DNA of 64,000 nt, taken from Rhytidiadelphus loreus (Eukaryota > Streptophyta > Bryopsida > Hypnales > Hylocomiaceae). Below are positions 21,145 to 32,652 of this stretch, in pieces (the stretch's first letter is position 1; each line of letters opens with the position of its first letter). The notes beneath the pieces were generated by a model. It saw nothing but the letters and a program-made list of their open reading frames with translations, did not search any database and was not told where the DNA came from. Location of the stretch: contig OX344764.1 in assembly GCA_947034895.1 (NCBI GenBank), forward strand, positions 62,167,348-62,231,347, written 5' to 3'. The translations under genes were made by a program, and so were the position numbers.

Positions 21145-24100
21145 ACTTGGTTAAAATTTTATTTAACTTCAAAATATTGTTGACAATAGAATTTGGTGCC
21201 TTGGGAGTTTGGAAAAAAATAATGTAATAAAAATTGCATTAGATTTTCTTTCATTAAACCCTGAAGAACCAAAGAACCCACTTTGAGCTTTTTCAAAATT
21301 AAAGTATTATTGCTATATTAACTACAAAATTTGGAATTTCGGCACTAATTTTTTGATGTAATTATGCTAGTGATCATAATGAATGTGTGAAGCTTTGTTT
21401 CACTTCATTCTACTAAATATTGCAGAAGTTCTAAGTTTAGGTTGTTTCAATATCAACACAAGCAACAAGAAATATATTCTAAAAGAATATTAATTATTTT
21501 TTGGAGGTTGTACAGATAGATACCTATTCAAAAGAATTTAACCATTCCATTCAAAACTCCTCATAACTTTTACCTTATTATCTTAAAAAATTAAGCGGTT
21601 GAATGTTCTTGTTGGATTTGTTAAAACAAATACAACAATAGCCTTTCCTTGCTTTAAATATGATTTTTGAATAAATTTTAGGCCCTACATACATACATAA
21701 CTAAGAGATCAAAAATAAAAGTTTTATCTTTTACATTGTATGGGATATAATTATATATATATATTATATTATATTATATTATATTTATTTATTATTATTT
21801 TTATTTTTATTTTTATTTTTATTATTATTTTTTCTTTTTTCTTTTTTCTTTTTTCTAGCTTCCATACCCAAGTACTAGAACAGGAAAAAACTCTGGTGCA
21901 TGTACTGGACTTCAGATTAAATGAAGTTTTTTACTTATTAGTTGTATTTTCTGATATATTCATATCACAATTAAATTTATTTATGAGGAAAGATCCTCCT
22001 TGGTTTAATTACGAACCAATAATTATCACTGACGGATGCTTTACCTAGGACCTCTTATGGCTCTAGGGCCACCCATAGTCCCATGTAGATAAATTCTGTC
22101 CAGAATTATAGACTGCCACAAAGCCGCAGAAGATAGCTACAGGCACTCATTTATTTTCTCACAGTATGCTTGAAACAGCTCGAAACAGCCTCCATTCTAA
22201 CACTTGAGTGGTTAGCTTGGAGTTGATTACACAGTAAACATTTAAACAGGAAAAGCCTCCATATTGGCCTCCATTTTCATAGTTGCAGGTACTATTGATT
22301 TGCAATTACTATTATTATTGGATTAATGACTAATGCAGTAATTACTTCAATAAAGGTACTCGGCAGGCTGTATACTGCTCTTGGTCTTCAGAAACTATTT
22401 GAAGCCTTACAAGTACTTGCCCTGTATGTAATCGTCTAAGTTTATTTTCTTCAGAGGCCTTGAGTGTCTGGGTACTGAGCTTGCTCTGATACTCCCTGAG
22501 CTGCCTCACCTGCTGCCATTCGAGTTAACTCGTTTCTGAGCATTTCGTGACTTTTTCTGCTGGTGGAAACTCGTGGCTGGAGCAACTAGTCTTAGTGTGA
22601 TATGGCTTCTTCATCACAACAAACCTCTAATGACCAGGTTTTTTTGAATGGATGGTGTTTCATGTATTTTTGCTTGTTTATCTCGTTTTTTCCAAGTGAA
22701 GGCTATAACATGCGTACGTAAGCTGTAGACACCTGATGCACCTCACTAACCTCACATTTGGTTGTTTGTGTTTTTGGGATGGGCACAGGTGAGGCTCACG
22801 ACCTCTTGGAAGTTTTGAGGAATTTTTTGGCAAAAATTGACCCTCCATTGATATAGTGAACTCTAGTTCTATGACACTTGGGTGTATATGTATTTTGAGT
22901 CGTTTAAAATTGCCGTAGACATGTTGCTCACTTTTTGAGTTTAGTCTTTTTTACTTCAAAGTTACATTTTTTTCTCCACATTTCCTTAACTACAGAAAAA
23001 AGGAAAAAAATAGAAAAGATAAGACAGTGGACTTGCTATAGAATGCACGGATTTTGACCTTTTCAGAGAGATAGTAGAAACTAAAAGAGTTTGGAACAGC
23101 TTGAATATTGCCCAGAAATGGGATGTTCCAGAACGGAATTTTTTTATTTATATTGACATATATTCTCACATCTATGTATTTGTTTGTAATTTCATTTTAT
23201 TTTGTGATCTTTTTTTGTCTAGGATACCCTATGTCCTTCCAAAGTCTGTGGTCTGTCCATGGTGGGAAGTCTCGCTTCTGAAGTGTCCCACCATACTTGG
23301 AGGGTATAAATTAGACACTTACAATGCTCATGAGTCATTATTTTCTTAGGAAAAACCATTTACTTTTTTCTTAATAAAATCACACTTTTAGGCTTACGCG
23401 CTTTGGAGTGAAGCATAGATAATTTCTTTTGCTGAATGGAAAGGTTGTATAGTATAGATTATTCAAATCACCAATTTCATACATGTTAATTTTGAGATGG
23501 TTGAAGTCAGTTAGGAAATAAAATGGAATTATGAAAAATGCATAGCCTTTTTGTTCCATAATAAATATTAAAAATACGCAAACCTTCTATTTTGTGATTG
23601 CCCCACACAGCCTCATCCGTATGCATGGTTGCTTTGACCACCCCTGTGCCCTCCTACCACTACATGCTAACATGCCCAGCTCTTGCATTGAATTCATGAT
23701 CCGACTCAAGAAGAAAATACTAAAAATAATGTAAAAGTAGTCTACCCCAAGCCTCACTGTAAATTTCACTGTGCTCGGGAAACTAAGAGCATCGCCACTG
23801 TGGCCAGGCCAACCTGGCCGGGACGCCATAGGCTGGTACAGGAAGCCTAATCATCCCCCACTGAGGCACAACCGATGGTCTTTGAAGCACCGGGCACGGG
23901 ATAAGTTGTTGTTTTTCCACAGCTTCTTGCACACGGTGACATTTGCAATGAGGCCCGGGGTTGACTAGTTTTACATTATTTTTAATATATTTTTGGTGAG
24001 TGGGATCATGAATTCAATGCAAGGAATAGGCTTGTAGCACTGGATGGTGCAAGGGTGATCAAAGCAACAAATGTGAGGCAAAGTGAGTGAATCACAAAAA

Positions 24101-25010
24101 AAAGAGTTTTCGTAATTTTTTTATTTATAAATTAAGAAAGAGGCTACATGTTTTCAATGTTCCATTTTATTTCGTAAGTGTCACTCATTTCAAAATTAAA
24201 TTGTATCTTATTGGTGATTTTCAACGATTTATAATGTACAACCTTTCTATTAAATCCAAAAAATCGTCTATGCTTCACTCCAAAGTGCCCAAGCCTAAGC
24301 AAGGTGTGATTTTATTATGACTAAAGTACACGGTTTTACAATTATTTCCTAAGGAAAAAATGAGTTATAAGCCTTGTTTTAATTTACACCCTCCAAGTAT
24401 GTGGGGGGACTTTGGAAGCGATCCTTCACACGATGGACACACCACACACTTTAGAAGGGTTTAGTATATCCTAGGCAAAGAGGGATGAAAAAGTAAAATG
24501 AAATCCTAAACAAATATATAGATGTGAGAATATATGTCAATATAAAAATAAATTATATATATAACTTACAATGTAAAATATGAAACTTTTACTTTTAATC
24601 TATTAGTTATTTATGGTTGTTGGGTCTAAAATTAATTAAAAAATAATATTGAGAGCATGTAAATGTTGTTGTTCTAAATGTATTTGAAATACAAAGAACT
24701 TATAACTTTTGCAATATTTATTGAAATGACGTGAAACAAAATTTCACACATACATTATGATGAATAGCATACATCCAAAAGTTAATGGAGAAATTCCAAT
24801 GGATGAAGTCAATATAGCATATTTGAGTTTTGAAAAGGTCAAATTGAGTGCCTTGGTTCTTTAGGAGTTATTAAAGAAAGAGAAGAAGGGAATTTTTTGT
24901 ACATTATTTCTTCAAAACTCCAAATTCATCCTTAAATGCCTAAGGCACAAAATTCTATTGTCAACGATACTTTGAAGTTAAATAAGAACTTCAACAAGTT
25001 ATTATTTGAA
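21145..25010. repeat. Large foldback (inverted duplication), arms interrupted by an insertion
   Basis: The sequence at about 23,900-25,010 is the reverse complement, with moderate divergence, of 23,130-23,785 followed outward by about 21,145-21,750. Matching pairs include TTGCATTGAATTCATGATC (23,683) with its inverse near 24,010, GTCTATGCTTCACTCCAAAG (24,265) with its inverse near 23,405, and GACAATAGAATTTGGTGCC (21,182) with its inverse near 24,955. The central spacer is about 115 bp. About 1.35 kb of unrelated sequence interrupts the left arm. No coding sequence was found. Confidence 0.78.
21752..23130. other. Insertion within the left foldback arm, opening with AT microsatellite
   Basis: Arm homology stops after ATATATAT/TATTA repeats near 21,760 and resumes near 23,135. 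The inserted part begins with (TATTA)n, (TTTTTA)n and (TTTTTTC)n tracts (21,755-21,858) and then about 1.2 kb without a recognised domain. The identity of the insert is unknown. Confidence 0.45.
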
Positions 25011-25079
25011 GTTAAATAAGTATCCCCAAGCTATTGGGGACACTATTAATGCAGTGTCATTAAGTGAACCCTAAGCCTT

Positions 25080-25290
25080 GAACCGTGAAACCCTTGAACC
25101 CTAAGGCAAAGGCCTCTTTCCTTCCCCTCTACAAAACCTTAAACCCTAAACCCCAACCCTAAACCGTGAACCCTAAACCCTAAACCTTTGAACCCTGATT
25201 CCTAAACCCATTAAGCCATTAACGGTAAAGCACAGAACCGAGGACCCTAAACCTTGGACCGTAATACGAAGGGCCTAAATCCTGGACCCT
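25080..25290. repeat. Degenerate plant-telomere-like repeat (CCCTAAA)
   Basis: Many variants of AACCCTAAACC and GAACCCTAAA occur within about 200 bp. This is interstitial and imperfect, so it is probably an old internal telomeric or promoter-associated repeat rather than a chromosome end. Smaller groups lie near 38,882 and 7,752. Confidence 0.75.
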
Positions 25291-26600
25291 GAAGTGATTC
25301 AAGCAACGTAGTACAAAGTAATTCAAAACATGCATTACTAGGTAATCTAATCATAACGAGTATGTCACGTGAAGGCATTTCAGGCATGTGGATGCCATTA
25401 CAACGAAATGATTCCCTCTCCCAGATCGCACTTACTAACAGTCGGTCGAATTGAGTAGTGATAAAAGCTGGATCCGGAACCCGAGGATTGATGGGCAGGG
25501 AGACTTCACGGACCGGGGATAGCAGTAGTGAATGTTGCAGGTTTGAAGAATCCGGGCTAGATTTGAAAAGAGTGGCCACACGTACCACCTCAAAGTTTGG
25601 ATATTCAAACCCCTCTCTGGAGTCCACAGCTGCGACGAAGTAACTATCGCGCGATTATTTGCGTCAGGAAGGCACGACCTCCAAGAATGCGGTCAACAAT
25701 CAAGAGGAAGACCGCATCTTCCGATCCAGTTTTCTTTCACACGCGCCTGAAATGCAAGATCGCACGTGGAATTCAAATTCCACGACTGGTAGGCCTTGAG
25801 CGAACGATAGCGGGAAACACGAGCTGTGGAATGCACCCCAATTCCGTCATTCCCCCGACCGACCTTCCTCTTTCTTCTTTTGGCACACGTGAACGAGCAC
25901 TGGAGGCAGAGGAGTGTAGAACCTATAATTCTGGCAAAACCAGCGCATGAGGATTGAGGCGCAAGGACTTCCAAGGTGATTGACGATTCGCTCTATAGGT
26001 ATTACAAGTTCCGTTGTGCTTGTTTGAATATGCTGCAAATCTCATGTTACTAGTTCAATGTTCAATGTTAGTTCAATGTTAGTCCTAGTTCAATGATAGT
26101 GATAGTTCGATGGTAGTGATAGTTCAGTGTTAGTGATAGTACAATCCAGTGTGAGTTCAATGTTCCCATCAAATGTTAGTGGAGGACTGCAGATGCGGGT
26201 TGTAACAATGGAGTCCCAGAATGTGTAGGTTAGGATTTGAGTCATTCAGTAGCAACGGAAGTCGGAACATTTCGGAGTTAGGCCCCAATGATTTTCAGGT
26301 GGAGTGACGCCTGAGTTGTAGTTCACGAAGCAAGATGAAAGCACGCATTTCTGGAAGTGTTGCAAGTTTTCCCAATCTAGCATTGTTGTCTCTAGGGTAC
26401 TAGAGAGAATGCGATTATACGTCGGACCAGTATAAGAGTCAGTGACTCTGTTCTGCGATGATAACTTGGAGTAGAAACCAAAACAAGCTGTTTGCACCTT
26501 GGGGCAAGTCGTACGCTCCAGGTAGTGAAGACATCGCGTGTAGCATATACGTATGGTCGTATATTACGCGTATTGATATCCCTACGTCTGGCAGGGAGTG
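25291..26600. other. GC-richer stretch upstream of the DUF7869 gene, no firm gene
   Basis: Open frames on both strands lack recognisable domains. Near 26,050-26,160 short TAGTTCAATGTTAGTGATAG-like units repeat imperfectly. This may be the 5' flank and first intron of the gene starting at 27,223. Confidence 0.3.
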
Positions 26601-26621
26601 TACGATATCCTAGGAGTCACA

Positions 26622-26991
26622 CAACGGGAGAACTCCCGTTGATTTCAATTAGTGGACACAGATTCCTCCATCCGGAGATCTGCCAATGACTATATCAGGT
26701 AATTACCTGAAGTCATTGTGTCTGCAGTGGCTAAGGGGTCCATTCTGAGGTCTGACGATGACTTGAACCCATCCCATGTGAATCTGTCTATCGAGAGACC
26801 TTCCAATGGCTTCTAGGTAGGACTTGATTTCAGGTCCAGCGGGAGATCTCCCGATGGATTTATTCTCGATCAAGCCTCTCCCTACCTGGGAGATCTCTTG
26901 ATGACCTCACCTGAGGATTGGCAATTGGTCCATTGGGAGATCTAATTTCAATTCCACAATGCTGAGGGATCCAACGGGAGGTCTCCCGCTG
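26622..26991. repeat. Palindrome cluster just upstream of the DUF7869 gene
   Basis: Good copies are CAACGGGAGAACTCCCGTTG at 26,622-26,641, CAGCGGGAGATCTCCCGATG at 26,837-26,856 and CAACGGGAGGTCTCCCGCTG at 26,972-26,991. Weaker copies are near 26,670, 26,787, 26,884 and 26,932. The spacing and form match the ParB-gene introns, which ties the two genes to one element family. Confidence 0.88.
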
Positions 26992-27222
26992 ATGTAGTTG
27001 TAGAATGAATAGAGATACGTGACGACATCCCCAGTTGGATTTGTAGGGTATCACGTTCTTCAATTATATTCATAAAGATTTTCCTTCTTGTCTTGTTGAG
27101 TGTTTGTGGCTTCTGGGTATTTAATCATCCCCTATTGGATTCATTGTAGAGGCAATGTCTTCTTTAGGTAAAGTGTGCTGACCTGAAGTTTCCTCCTCCT
27201 TTGCAGGCATATAAGCATTATC

Positions 27223-28491
27223 ATGTACCCCGATATGGATTCCGGTGATAGTGGGTCAGACACGATGGATTCGTGGTCAGAATCCTTCGAGGATGCAATT
27301 ACCCTGTACTTAGGGGAAGGCAATGGTGAGGCCGAGTCACAAGAATCATTTGCGCGGACTTTACCGTTGAATAATGGTGACATGGTCAAGCTTTTTATTC
27401 AGGGATTCGGGGAAGTGGGAGTGGGGTCTGTTGTGGAGGCTCGACCTCAGGGAGAGTGGCTCGGTGTGCCCATTCCGTTCGATCCATGGGTATTCGTTCT
27501 CATTCGGCCATCGTCAGTCGTTGCAGAAGCTCAGCATTTGAGGATCACCCCTTGCCAGAGGGGTTTCAGAACGTTGATGGATGCCTAGAATCGGACGGTC
27601 TTGTGGAGGGCCGCCGACGTTGTTAAATTCATTGCACATCCTGATGTCGATGCAAGTCCATTTCTTAGACAAGATGATTGGACCGGCTTGGAGGTTCATC
27701 GGAAGGATTCTGAAGGTGTGCTTGTATCGTCTGGGAGAATCAACAGCTGGAAGCCAGACGACCATTTCTAGAATTCTACCCTCGGTGAGGGCCACGTCGG
27801 TGTGACTGTGTTGGACGTTTTTGTGGGTAATCCGGATGCGATTATGACCCATGCTCGTTGGCCTACTTCGGAATGTTGGTTCCCTCATGGTCGATATTTG
27901 AAGGAGACAGTGGTGCACTTTGCCTCCTTCCCTGATGTACCAGACCCCCTAGCCTATTTGGGTGGGAGACAGAAGGCACCCTACCGGTTTATTGTTCGTC
28001 GACCCTCTCTTTGTCAGAAGGAATCGCGGTACGCATGCAAAACTACAGACGATGAAATTCGAAAGATCACTTCGGAGAAATGTTGCGGTAAACAGTGTTG
28101 CCAATATTTCCCCCAGGAGAACTCGCTCATGGTTAGGCAACGATATTTTTCCAAGTCATTTGAAGAGCGTCGAGAGTATGGAACCGTTGTTGGTGGACAA
28201 TTACACAGTGTGGAATGGACACGGAAGCAAAAGTATATTACCTTGGAAGGAGCGGAAGTTTGTGGCACGGCGTGGTACATTATCCACGGAATCCCGAAGT
28301 CTACGTACCATACTTACATAGAGAAGTACAAGCAAGGTGTTGTTTCTTCGACACACAGAAACAAAGGGATCAAGCGCCCTCGAATTGGAACTGTACAAGT
28401 CACTGGTACAATGAAGGCAATCATTGACAGCATTGCTGACCATTTCTTAGAATTTTGCGACGTCCGCAAATCTCATGGCAACTGGAGGTAG
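27223..28491 (+). pseudogene. N-terminal half of a DUF7869-type transposase-like gene
   Basis: One phase runs from ATG 27,223 (just after a TTTGCAG acceptor) to 28,491, broken only by TAG at 27,586-27,588 and TAG at 27,769-27,771; both could be CAG to TAG changes. The start is acidic (MYPDMDSGDSGSD), followed by a segment WVFVLIRPSSVV that recalls WVLVRPEDP in the C-terminal half at 54.7 kb. The later part has a Cys cluster (EKCCGKQCCQYF), RQRYFSKSFEERREYG and AWYIIHGIPKSTYHTYIEKY, which is the standard layout ahead of the DUF7869 domain in plant proteins of this type. The catalytic part is missing here; a matching part lies at 53,341-55,050. Palindromes precede it. Confidence 0.62.
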
Positions 28492-30971
28492 CAGTGATGG
28501 GTCCCTTCTGGTTTTTTCCACTGTACGCACTCCTGGTGCAATTAAGAAGGCTGCCAAAGACAAGACTAGAAAAAGGAGGGGTAACATTCACAAGAAGCGA
28601 TGGCATGTGTTGAACAATGATAACCACCTAGTTTTCAAAGGGTGGAACGAGGAGCCAGAGCCTTGGAGTATGCAGGTGTGCGAAGACTACATTGAATGGT
28701 GTCACATCAGGAAGTTCTTTCCGGCATGGCGCCATCATCACAACTGACACAATAACAAGGCAAATTTGAAGTATTGTGAAAATCCAGCTTTCATACGAAG
28801 GTGTTTAGAATTGTGGCAGGTCCTCTACAAAACCCCTTTTGTAGATAGGAATGAGGCCCCTTTGTTCATTGCTAGAGGTGCCTATGCTGAGGTCGCCTTG
28901 AACAAACAAGTTGACTGGACCACGATCAAAGAAAGTACCTACGTGGAGCGTCCAGAAGTTGGAATAATTCCAAGAGGGGTTCTCAAATTTCCGGAGGGTG
29001 GACTTGGGCCTTTTCGAAGTGATCCACAAAACAAAGAAACTCAAGAGGTGGACACGGAAGAATCAAAAGAGGATAATGATTCAGATGGCACACGGATTCC
29101 TAAGCTTGTACGAGTGAAGGAGCAGATTATCACCCCCGTCCAAGTTCCAGTTCCAGTTCTAGTTCCAGATCCAAATGTTCAAGCCGCTTCATCATCGCGG
29201 GGAAAGAAGATGAAACATCTTGCCAAGGTACGACGGTCCACCACGAAAATTAGATTGGCATCAGCCTCAACCACAATTGCGACTCCAATCTTGCCACCAC
29301 AAGACGCCAGCAACGTCTTCGACTTTGCTTTAAGTGACGACTCGCCCGTATGTGCCACAAGTCACATTCCCATTCCACAGTCTGAATCTAATGTTGTTCA
29401 CAATGCGATGACGTTGGCGAAGGCTCTCGACCTCTTGAAGACCAAGGATGCACAAATTGCAACCTTAGAAGGTGATGTGAAGAAATGGCGGTCTACATGT
29501 GAACAAAAAAATGCTCTCATTTCTCAACAATCCAAAGAATTACAAGGCCTTCGAGAAAATGAGTGTCAGACTTTCACATTGTCGGACATGGACAAAACCT
29601 TTGTTGAGCAGGATCCACATCACTTGGACAAGCTTGTTGGGGACCTCACTAGCGATGTCATTCACCTTTCTCCCCCTGCCAAGCGTACGAAGCGTTCTTC
29701 AATTCTTCCAATGGCACCACTTCCGTTCGTCTCAAGAGATTCTAGCAATCCGCACGTTGATGGTTTGCAAGGGACTCAGGATTCACTTTCGTTTCCTACC
29801 ATTCCACATCAAAGGAACTTGATTTGGCTGAGGAAAATAGAATGCTTCGAGAGAAGTTGGCAGTGTTGGCAGCGACATACTATCATTGGAAGGTCGCGTG
29901 CATTCTCTCCGTGGATCGATCTCAACAAGTTGCGAAAGAGCTAGACAAAGTTTCGAAGAACTTTGTAGCAAATGCCCCTAAACGAGAGAATGGATTGACA
30001 TCATGGGCATTGATGGAGGACATGTTTCCGGATAACATGTCCATGCTTGACGTGGCGGAAAAAAATGTCATAGACTGGGCACAAAATGGTTGGGACCATG
30101 GAAATCAGATGTCTAGTCACTTCAATGAAAAAGACCAAAGTCTATTGTGGCCAAAGCCAGCTCATTTCGTCTTGGATCATACCAAATGCCCCATATGTCT
30201 AGAACAATTTGGGCCAGAAGGAGGATGGGCACTTGGATCATGTACACATGTGTACCATCCTCAGTGTCTCATCACTCAATGTCTGATTAGACGACGATGT
30301 GTGATTTGTGCAGCACCATTCCATGATCGCTTGTATACCATGTTCAACTTGATGACTTACATGCCACCTTCTTGGGAACACAATAGAGACACGACGGCAG
30401 AGACACGATTTTGGGGACGAGACTTGCTTTGGAGTTGGCGAGAAGGCCTACATGATCAAGAAATGGGAGCTGCTGCCTCACAATTGAATTGGGAAACGGA
30501 CCCGCGTGAAATTCTAAGAGTGGCATTCAACCTTATGGGAAAAGGAGCTCACAATGCAGGGAAGAGGGCGTTTTTTTTTCAATGCCTTGGTGGATATTTT
30601 GATAAGACATCCCAAACCTTCAAGTGGGGTGCTCATCCAGAAGGACACCGTTGGAATTTTGAAGGTGAACAAGGGGCTAATCGTGATGAAATGCCACTCC
30701 AGAAGACTTGAATAGTATGGCTTACCTCGACTCAACATACGGGCCTTATTATCAAAGCCAAGCACTCAATTATCTATTGGAGTTACACTCTCCGCAAACT
30801 AAAAGGACACTTGAAGCTCTCAAAAACTCCAATGTCTTGGAATCTATTTTAGAAGCAGATGGACCTGCTTCAAGGACTCGTGCTAAGAAGAAACTCGTTG
30901 TTGGAGAGTCCAATGATTACGAACAAGGTGCAACGAGTGGTTCTCAGAACAATCCAATGGACTTGAACTAA
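28475..30971 (+). pseudogene. Coiled-coil/RING member of the WCHI-K-FP-RH paralogue family, broken
   Basis: ATG at 28,475. The N-terminal domain has KGWNEEPEPW, YIEWCHIRKFFPAWRH, NKANLKYCENPAFIRRCLEL and VALNKQVDWTTIKES, clearly homologous to the genes at 32,653 and 43,252. An in-frame TGA stands at 28,745-28,747 (aligned with a basic or polar position in the paralogues). A proline/serine-rich linker and a predicted coiled coil (about 29,410-29,550) follow. The frame shifts near 29,812, after which a RING-H2 finger is read at about 30,187-30,330: CPICLEQF, GSCTHVYHPQC, RRCVIC. RING fingers usually act as E3 ubiquitin ligases. A second shift near 30,690 leads to a tail ending NNPMDLN. It lacks the GC array and promoter module of its relatives and abuts the DUF7869 half-gene. 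Introns instead of shifts cannot be excluded. Confidence 0.65.
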
Positions 30972-32652
30972 ATATTTCTATGAGATACTCACTTCAACGG
31001 TGGTTCTAGGCTTCCAGTTAATCGTAGTAGTATACAAGATGTAAGGCCCATAGTATAAGGGCCGTAGTATATCCATACTCGCACAATGTAGTACTCTAGC
31101 AAAAGTTAGAGTTAAGATGTTGGCTTCTAAAACTATACTGCCTTGGCTGTGTATTGTACTACTATGCTTATGGACAACAACCTTCTATTGCTTTGGTTTT
31201 GAAGGTTTGGGCATACTTATACATTTGTAGCCTAAAATGTAATTGGTGAAATGCAAATACATTTGTTGTAATGCCTCGCACAATGATTCCATACACGGTC
31301 CCCACAAAATTGCTATCTTCAAATCTTTTAATGAATTTTTTCCTTTTGGATTTTTTTCTCATACAACATGTTTTTGTTTACATGGAAAAATTTGATTCAT
31401 TCCATTCAGATTTTTTATGAGAAAGTTATGGACCATTTTGTTTGGCGGGCAACTTGAGTCTACAGCTTCTTCTTTTAAAAGTTGCTTGTAGGATTTGTTT
31501 CTCCAGGCAATTTCTACAATTTAAAAAAAAATTAGGTCCGGTCACATAGTTAACTTCACTTGATAGCACACTCTCACCATTTTCATTTCATTTTAGAGAT
31601 ATTCATTATTTAAATTTTACAACTACATCTTACCTACTTCTACTCAACAATTTCTTAAAGTATCCAAAATTGTTTTTGAAAATTGTTTTTTTCCCACACA
31701 TAACCATAGGATCTTACACCTTACTAGTATGAGAATGTGTGGAAAAAATTTCAGAATTTTTCATCTTACAGATTGCAAGATATCTGCATTTAGAGTGAAA
31801 AAAACAATTTTTTCAGCACATTGCTGGACTACATTATTTGACTTTTAACATTTTTCACTTTAATTTCTTGCACTACAGAGTTTTGAGCTTTAAACAAATA
31901 TAGTGGAGAATTGAGTTGAGAGTCTAAATAAAAAAAAGGTTTTCAAAAAAACTTAATTTTCATTCTTAAAAAACTTGTAGAATAGAAGTACATATGAGAT
32001 TGAATGAAAATCTATTTTCTTTCTAAGATAGAATTAAAATGCACTAATCCCCACAGTCAAATTGTTGTTGCAAGCAAACTAAACCATGTCAAACTTCTTT
32101 TCTTGAACAATTGCCAAAATTGCGTTCCTAAATTAATCTTACAAGGTATTTTTCCCACCAGAAGCTCTAATTGCCCAATAAACAAGATTGTCCATAACTT
32201 TCTCATAAAATATCCAAATGAAATGAAAAAAAGCTTTCCGGATAGACAAAATTATAATCTATGAGGGAAAGAAACTTAGAAAAATAAATTCAAATGCTTG
32301 TCACATTTTTTTGCTGCCCATTCTCCCCTGCTTTGGAGTTTGGACTATATGGGCATAACTTTTGTTCCCGGGCACCGATTGGTAAAAAAGTTATATTACC
32401 ACAAAGGTAATCGTTTTTTCTATCTTCAAATAAAGTTTCAAAAATTCAGTCCCAAATTTCAGCCCGTAGGTACCATCTCTGACATCCATTCTTGCAAAGA
32501 CACCAAATTCATAGCCCTCGTATTCAAAAATATAATAAAAACATATGTACATTTCAAAAACAAAGGTGTGAATTTCTTTATTCCACAAAACCTTTGGAAA
32601 ATCAAAAATTGGAAGGCCAAATTGTTTTTTTCTACCACACTAGATCCAACCA
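30972..32652. other. AT-rich stretch, nothing recognised
   Basis: No domain-bearing frame. The sequence around 32,300-32,400 contains GGGCACCGATTGG, also seen at about 51,572, hinting at a dispersed non-coding repeat. Confidence 0.3.

Noticed and set aside
21740..22048. Hydrophobic 102-residue frame (ILYYIILYLFIIIFIF...)
   Set aside because: Translation of AT microsatellite tracts; not a membrane protein.
25080..25290. Chromosome end or telomere
   Set aside because: Repeats are degenerate, short and flanked on both sides by ordinary sequence and genes; interstitial telomere-like motif only.
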